A stretch of 56,317 nucleotides of DNA, from NCBI GenBank assembly GCA_018373675.1, contig JAHAGQ010000013.1:1-56317 (forward strand), given 5' to 3'. The DNA comes from Collinsella sp. Lineage in GTDB: Bacteria; Actinomycetota; Coriobacteriia; Coriobacteriales; Coriobacteriaceae. Positions 53,284 to 56,317 of the stretch are shown here, piece after piece. Below the pieces are notes generated by a model. The model saw only the letters and a program-made list of their open reading frames with translations. It searched no databases and was not told the origin of the DNA. Numbering within the stretch: position 1 is the stretch's first letter; every line of letters begins with the position of its first letter. Both the position numbers and the translations under genes were made by a program.

Positions 53284-54002
53284 TCATCACTCTCTTTGGC
53301 AATCGGCTCAGCGGTAGTCGCGGTAGCCACGTCAGCATCAGATTCCGCAGAAGTATCCTTCCCCTGGGCCTTGACCGCCACCGACGCCGAACCAACCTGA
53401 ATATCCCCGCGCGCCCAATCGCCATCGAGCGCACGCGCCACCCAGTGATAGATGGGAATCGTAAAGAAGATCAGTGCGGCAAAGGGGCCGGCACCAAACA
53501 GGAACATCAGCAAAAAGAACAGCAGCCAGCACACGGCCCAATACGGGAACGACTGGAACGGGCCCTTCACCGGAGTCGAGCCAACCGCACCGCCACTCGT
53601 CGCCTGCGCCGTAGCGGCATTGGCGGCCTGTGCACTCCAGCTTGCCGCTTGCGCCGCCTTGGCGGCGGCATCACTCGCCTGCGTTGCCGCCTCGGTGGCA
53701 CGTGCCGCCGCCTCATGGGTGCGTGCGCGCTCTGCCGCCTCGGCCTCGCGCTGACGGGCGCGGTCCTCGTTCTCAAACTCGATATCGTCCTCGATCTCGT
53801 CACTCGGATTGAGGAGCTCGTCCAAACTCACGCCATAGAGTTTGGCGAGCGAGATCAGGTTCTCGGTATCGGGCGAGCTCTCCGCACGCTCCCATTTACT
53901 GACCGCCTGGCGCGACAGCCCCAACTTTCGCGCCAGCCCTTCTTGGCTAAAACCCTTGCTGCGACGAAGGTCGGCGAGCCGCTGTGCAGTTTCTACATTC
54001 AT
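53280..54002 (-). CDS. XRE regulator with Ala-rich coil and two membrane helices
   Basis: A 240-residue protein. The N-terminal helix-turn-helix domain (KGFSQEGLARKLGLSRQAVSKWERAES, about 15-45) binds DNA. A long alanine-rich helical segment (about 85-140) links it to two membrane helices (about 165-200), so it is a membrane-tethered regulator. It probably controls its own operon with the DUF4097 protein, possibly in response to envelope state. AGGAGGAACC precedes the ATG. The Ala-rich linker is unusually long. Confidence 0.83.
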   Translation of the reverse strand: MNVETAQRLADLRRSKGFSQEGLARKLGLSRQAVSKWERAESSPDTENLISLAKLYGVSLDELLNPSDEIEDDIEFENEDRARQREAEAAERARTHEAAARATEAATQASDAAAKAAQAASWSAQAANAATAQATSGGAVGSTPVKGPFQSFPYWAVCWLLFFLLMFLFGAGPFAALIFFTIPIYHWVARALDGDWARGDIQVGSASVAVKAQGKDTSAESDADVATATTAEPIAKESDE

Positions 54003-54269
54003 GGTTCCTCCTATGCTTTTGCCAGCCGTGCCGCCGGACCGTTTTTGTTCTTAAGGCGCCTTGCACAGTTAAAATTTATCCGCCACCGCCAAAAACATGC
54101 CACCTATTTTAGTTAGATTTTTGACAACCGGCGGTTGCGGGCACATATGAGCTGCGGAAATGTGTCCAAACAAAGCAATGACCCGCAGCTCGGTTGTCCC
54201 CGTTGCGGCGTTAACGGTAGTATGGTCGTACTGTTTATTCCGCACCGCCAACGGAGGGAGTTCCGCGCC

Positions 54270-55142
54270 GTGAACCGCGATTTCGCCTCATCGCTCATCC
54301 AGCTCAACAATACGTTCTATCGCGAGCACTCCGCCTCCTTTTCCGATACGCGCCAGGCCCCGTGGCCCGGCTGGGTGCGCACCATGGATATCGCGCTCGG
54401 GCAGCTCGACGTCGCCACGATCGAGCATCCCGTCCGTATCTTCGATCTTGCCTGCGGCAATATGCGATTCGAGAACTTTGCCGCCGGCGGCGCACTTGCC
54501 GCCAAGGGCGTCGATGGCGCAAACCCCTCGGCAGACGCCAGCTGCCCGTTTGAGTTCTACGGCGTCGACTCGTGCCAAGACCTGGCCATCGATGCTCGCG
54601 GCCACGCCCTGCGCATTCCCAACCTGCACTTCCAGGAACTCGACGTGCTCGACGCCCTTATGAAGCTCAACCCCGCCGAGACGCCCGACGTGCTTTTCGA
54701 CGCCCCGCTCGCCGACATCTCGGTTTGCTTTGGCTTTATGCACCACGTGCCGTCGTGCGAGTACCGCGTGCGCGTGCTCGACGCCCTGGTGCGGCAGACG
54801 CGCCCGGGCGGTATCATCGCCATCAGCTTTTGGGAGTTTATGAACGACGAGCGCATGGCGCGCAAGGCCGTTCGCGCCGAGGCCCGTGCCGAGCTCACCC
54901 CGCCGTTTGAGGGTTACGATTCCGCGCAGTTTGAAGCCGGCGACCACCTCATTGGCTGGCAAAACGACCGCCACGCCTACCGCTATTGCCATCACTTTGA
55001 CGATCAGCAGATCACCAACCTGGTGCGCGGCGTCCGAACGTTCTACAAGAGCGGCGAGGTCCCCGTACGCGAGCTTGAGCGCTTCCATGCCGACGGTCGC
55101 AGCGGCGATCTCAACCGCTATGTGATCCTCAAGCGCCTGTAG
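54270..55142 (+). CDS. class I SAM-dependent methyltransferase
   Basis: A 290-residue methyltransferase with motif I IFDLACGNMRFEN (about 56-68) and later SVCFGFMHHVPS and RPGGIIAISFWEF, the usual class I order. Substrate unknown; the arrangement resembles small-molecule or lipid methylases rather than DNA methylases. The GTG at 54270 follows GGAGGGAG at nine bases; the frame upstream to 54135 is not convincing. A TTGACA at about 54121 lies in the intergenic region upstream and may be a -35 box. Confidence 0.75.
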   Translation: MNRDFASSLIQLNNTFYREHSASFSDTRQAPWPGWVRTMDIALGQLDVATIEHPVRIFDLACGNMRFENFAAGGALAAKGVDGANPSADASCPFEFYGVDSCQDLAIDARGHALRIPNLHFQELDVLDALMKLNPAETPDVLFDAPLADISVCFGFMHHVPSCEYRVRVLDALVRQTRPGGIIAISFWEFMNDERMARKAVRAEARAELTPPFEGYDSAQFEAGDHLIGWQNDRHAYRYCHHFDDQQITNLVRGVRTFYKSGEVPVRELERFHADGRSGDLNRYVILKRL

Positions 55143-55261
55143 GCATCGACGACTCGCCGCCGAGCCGCATCGCAATTTTCGGGCAAACTATGCCCACCTT
55201 TTTTTCAACCCATTGACGAAACGCGCAGCTATGCGTTCCATACTTATGACCAAGGAGCCTC

Positions 55262-56101
55262 ATGGGAGCCGTCCACGTTCGCACGCCTAAGAACTTTGTG
55301 CTCGAGGAGCGCCTGGAGCGCTACGCCGATGCGATTGAGACGAACCCCGAGGCCTATGCCGGAGATTGGCGCGAGGCTTGCGCGCCAGCTGGCATCAAGC
55401 CCTTCGAACACCTTCACCTGGATCTTGGCTGTGGCAAGGGAACGTACCTTGTAGAGCGCGCGGCCCACGAGCCAAACACCCTCTTTATCGGTATGGACCA
55501 GGAGCCCATCTGCATCGCCTATGCCGCGCAGAAAATCTGTGAGCAGGAGCTGTCCAACGCACTCGTCCTGCCCCGAGGCGCCGCATCGTTGCCGCAGTTG
55601 TTTGCCGCAGGCGAGCTCGATGCCATCACCATCAACTTTCCCACGCCGCAGCCCAAGGCCAAGTACGCCAAAAAACGACTCGTCCATGTCGACCATCTAA
55701 TGCTCTACCGCCCGCTCTTTTCAGCAGGCGCGACCGTCACGCTGCGCACCGACAGCAAGCCACTGCGCGACTACGCCCTGGGGCAGTTTGCCGCGGCAGG
55801 CTACGGCACACTTTGGGTAAGTGACAACGTTCGCCGCGACCATCCCGAGCATCCCGAGACCGAATATGAATGCCGCACGCGCGAGATGGGTGCCGTCGTC
55901 TATGGCATTTGCGCCACACCCGGCGCGCAGCCCACCGACGAACAGCTCACAGCGGGTCGCATGCAGGAGCAAAGTCTTGCCTGCTACCTGCCCGATAACC
56001 TCGATGAGCTCACCTACGTGCCCCTCGGCATGGAAGAGGCCGTCGAGAACTTTAAAAACCGCGCCCGCAAGGGCAAGAAGCGCTTACCGCAGGAGTCCTA
56101 G
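55262..56101 (+). CDS. trmB: tRNA (guanine-46-N7)-methyltransferase
   Basis: Methylates G46 in the variable loop of tRNA with SAM. The 279-residue product has motif I HLDLGCGKGTYLVERA, FIGMDQEP, and NFPTPQPKAKYAKKRLV, the TrmB equivalent of the FPDPWPK signature, then ALTVTLRTDS-like text. The C-terminal 60 residues extend beyond the common form. CCAAGGAGCCTC precedes the ATG. Single gene, as far as can be seen. Confidence 0.85.
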   Translation: MGAVHVRTPKNFVLEERLERYADAIETNPEAYAGDWREACAPAGIKPFEHLHLDLGCGKGTYLVERAAHEPNTLFIGMDQEPICIAYAAQKICEQELSNALVLPRGAASLPQLFAAGELDAITINFPTPQPKAKYAKKRLVHVDHLMLYRPLFSAGATVTLRTDSKPLRDYALGQFAAAGYGTLWVSDNVRRDHPEHPETEYECRTREMGAVVYGICATPGAQPTDEQLTAGRMQEQSLACYLPDNLDELTYVPLGMEEAVENFKNRARKGKKRLPQES

Positions 56102-56248
56102 GGGCTTCTGATGGTCGCGGCATCGGCAGACAAGCGCAAATAGGCGCTAGCGAACGGCCCTCAAGCCTAAGTGAGTAGACTTTTTTGCAATAGCCAAGCA
56201 CAGCCCGCATAGCGAAACATAAAACCGACGCTCCTATAAGTTGTCAAG

Positions 56249-56317
56249 AGGCAGTTTGCGGGAGCGCTCTCTCCAATTCGCACAGGAGCTCGTAATACCT
56301 CCTCTCCAGTTTCGTCG
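56249..56317 (-). CDS. possible C-terminal end of an unknown protein, cut by the window
   Basis: On the minus strand a frame entering from the right edge reads KLERRYYELLCELERALPQ and ends at TGA near 56249. It looks more protein-like than the other frames, but the piece is too short to name. The region 56102-56248 holds no gene. Confidence 0.25.

Overview
The window is a GC-rich chromosomal segment with mostly G/C-ending codons. Gene content and protein style (infC-rpmI-rplT operon, leucine-type liv operon, lactate dehydrogenase with electron-transfer flavoprotein, bacterial Elp3, many Collinsella-like surface proteins) suggest a gut Coriobacteriia bacterium, most likely Collinsella. That assignment is inference from recognised families; no database search was possible.

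Layout. 1-2200: translation genes on the minus strand (infC, rpmI, rplT) and tRNA-Leu(CAA), with a duplicated piece of the tRNA 3' end. 2200-11600: a transglutaminase-like protein, class II aldolase, an MBL-fold hydrolase, Rel (p)ppGpp synthetase/hydrolase and a large RecJ-helicase fusion. 11800-16500: a BASS-family transporter, a DUF4931/CutC pair and a lower-GC membrane protein with a zinc ribbon, flanked by two copies of a palindromic element. 16500-21750: the livK-H-M-G-F branched-chain amino acid ABC transporter and a remnant of a second livK. 21900-31200: homoserine dehydrogenase, a BaiA-like short-chain dehydrogenase, a 62-bp-period array of palindromes, a cation/proton antiporter, PurL and an EamA transporter. 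31300-39400: a membrane diguanylate cyclase, a KdgT-type permease, AzlCD, an HD-domain protein, and an EtfA(ferredoxin)-EtfB-lactate dehydrogenase operon. 39700-42950: five genes for small, secreted or wall-anchored proteins of unknown role. 43000-49500: DUF554, then a three-gene cassette: TerB_N/TerB_C protein, BrxD-like ATPase, BrxHI-like DEAD/H helicase. 49500-56317: a spermidine-synthase-like protein with Elp3, a DUF4097 protein with a membrane-bound XRE regulator, a methyltransferase and TrmB.

The strongest candidate for an undescribed system is the TerB_N-BrxD-BrxHI cassette (43855-49473). It carries the ATPase and helicase of type 2 BREX without the PglX methylase or PglZ phosphatase, so it is probably a DNA-processing or phage-defence module. 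Next come the wall-protein operon, several palindromic repeat families, and a possible AUA start codon for infC. Functions marked as inference rest on family resemblance read by eye.
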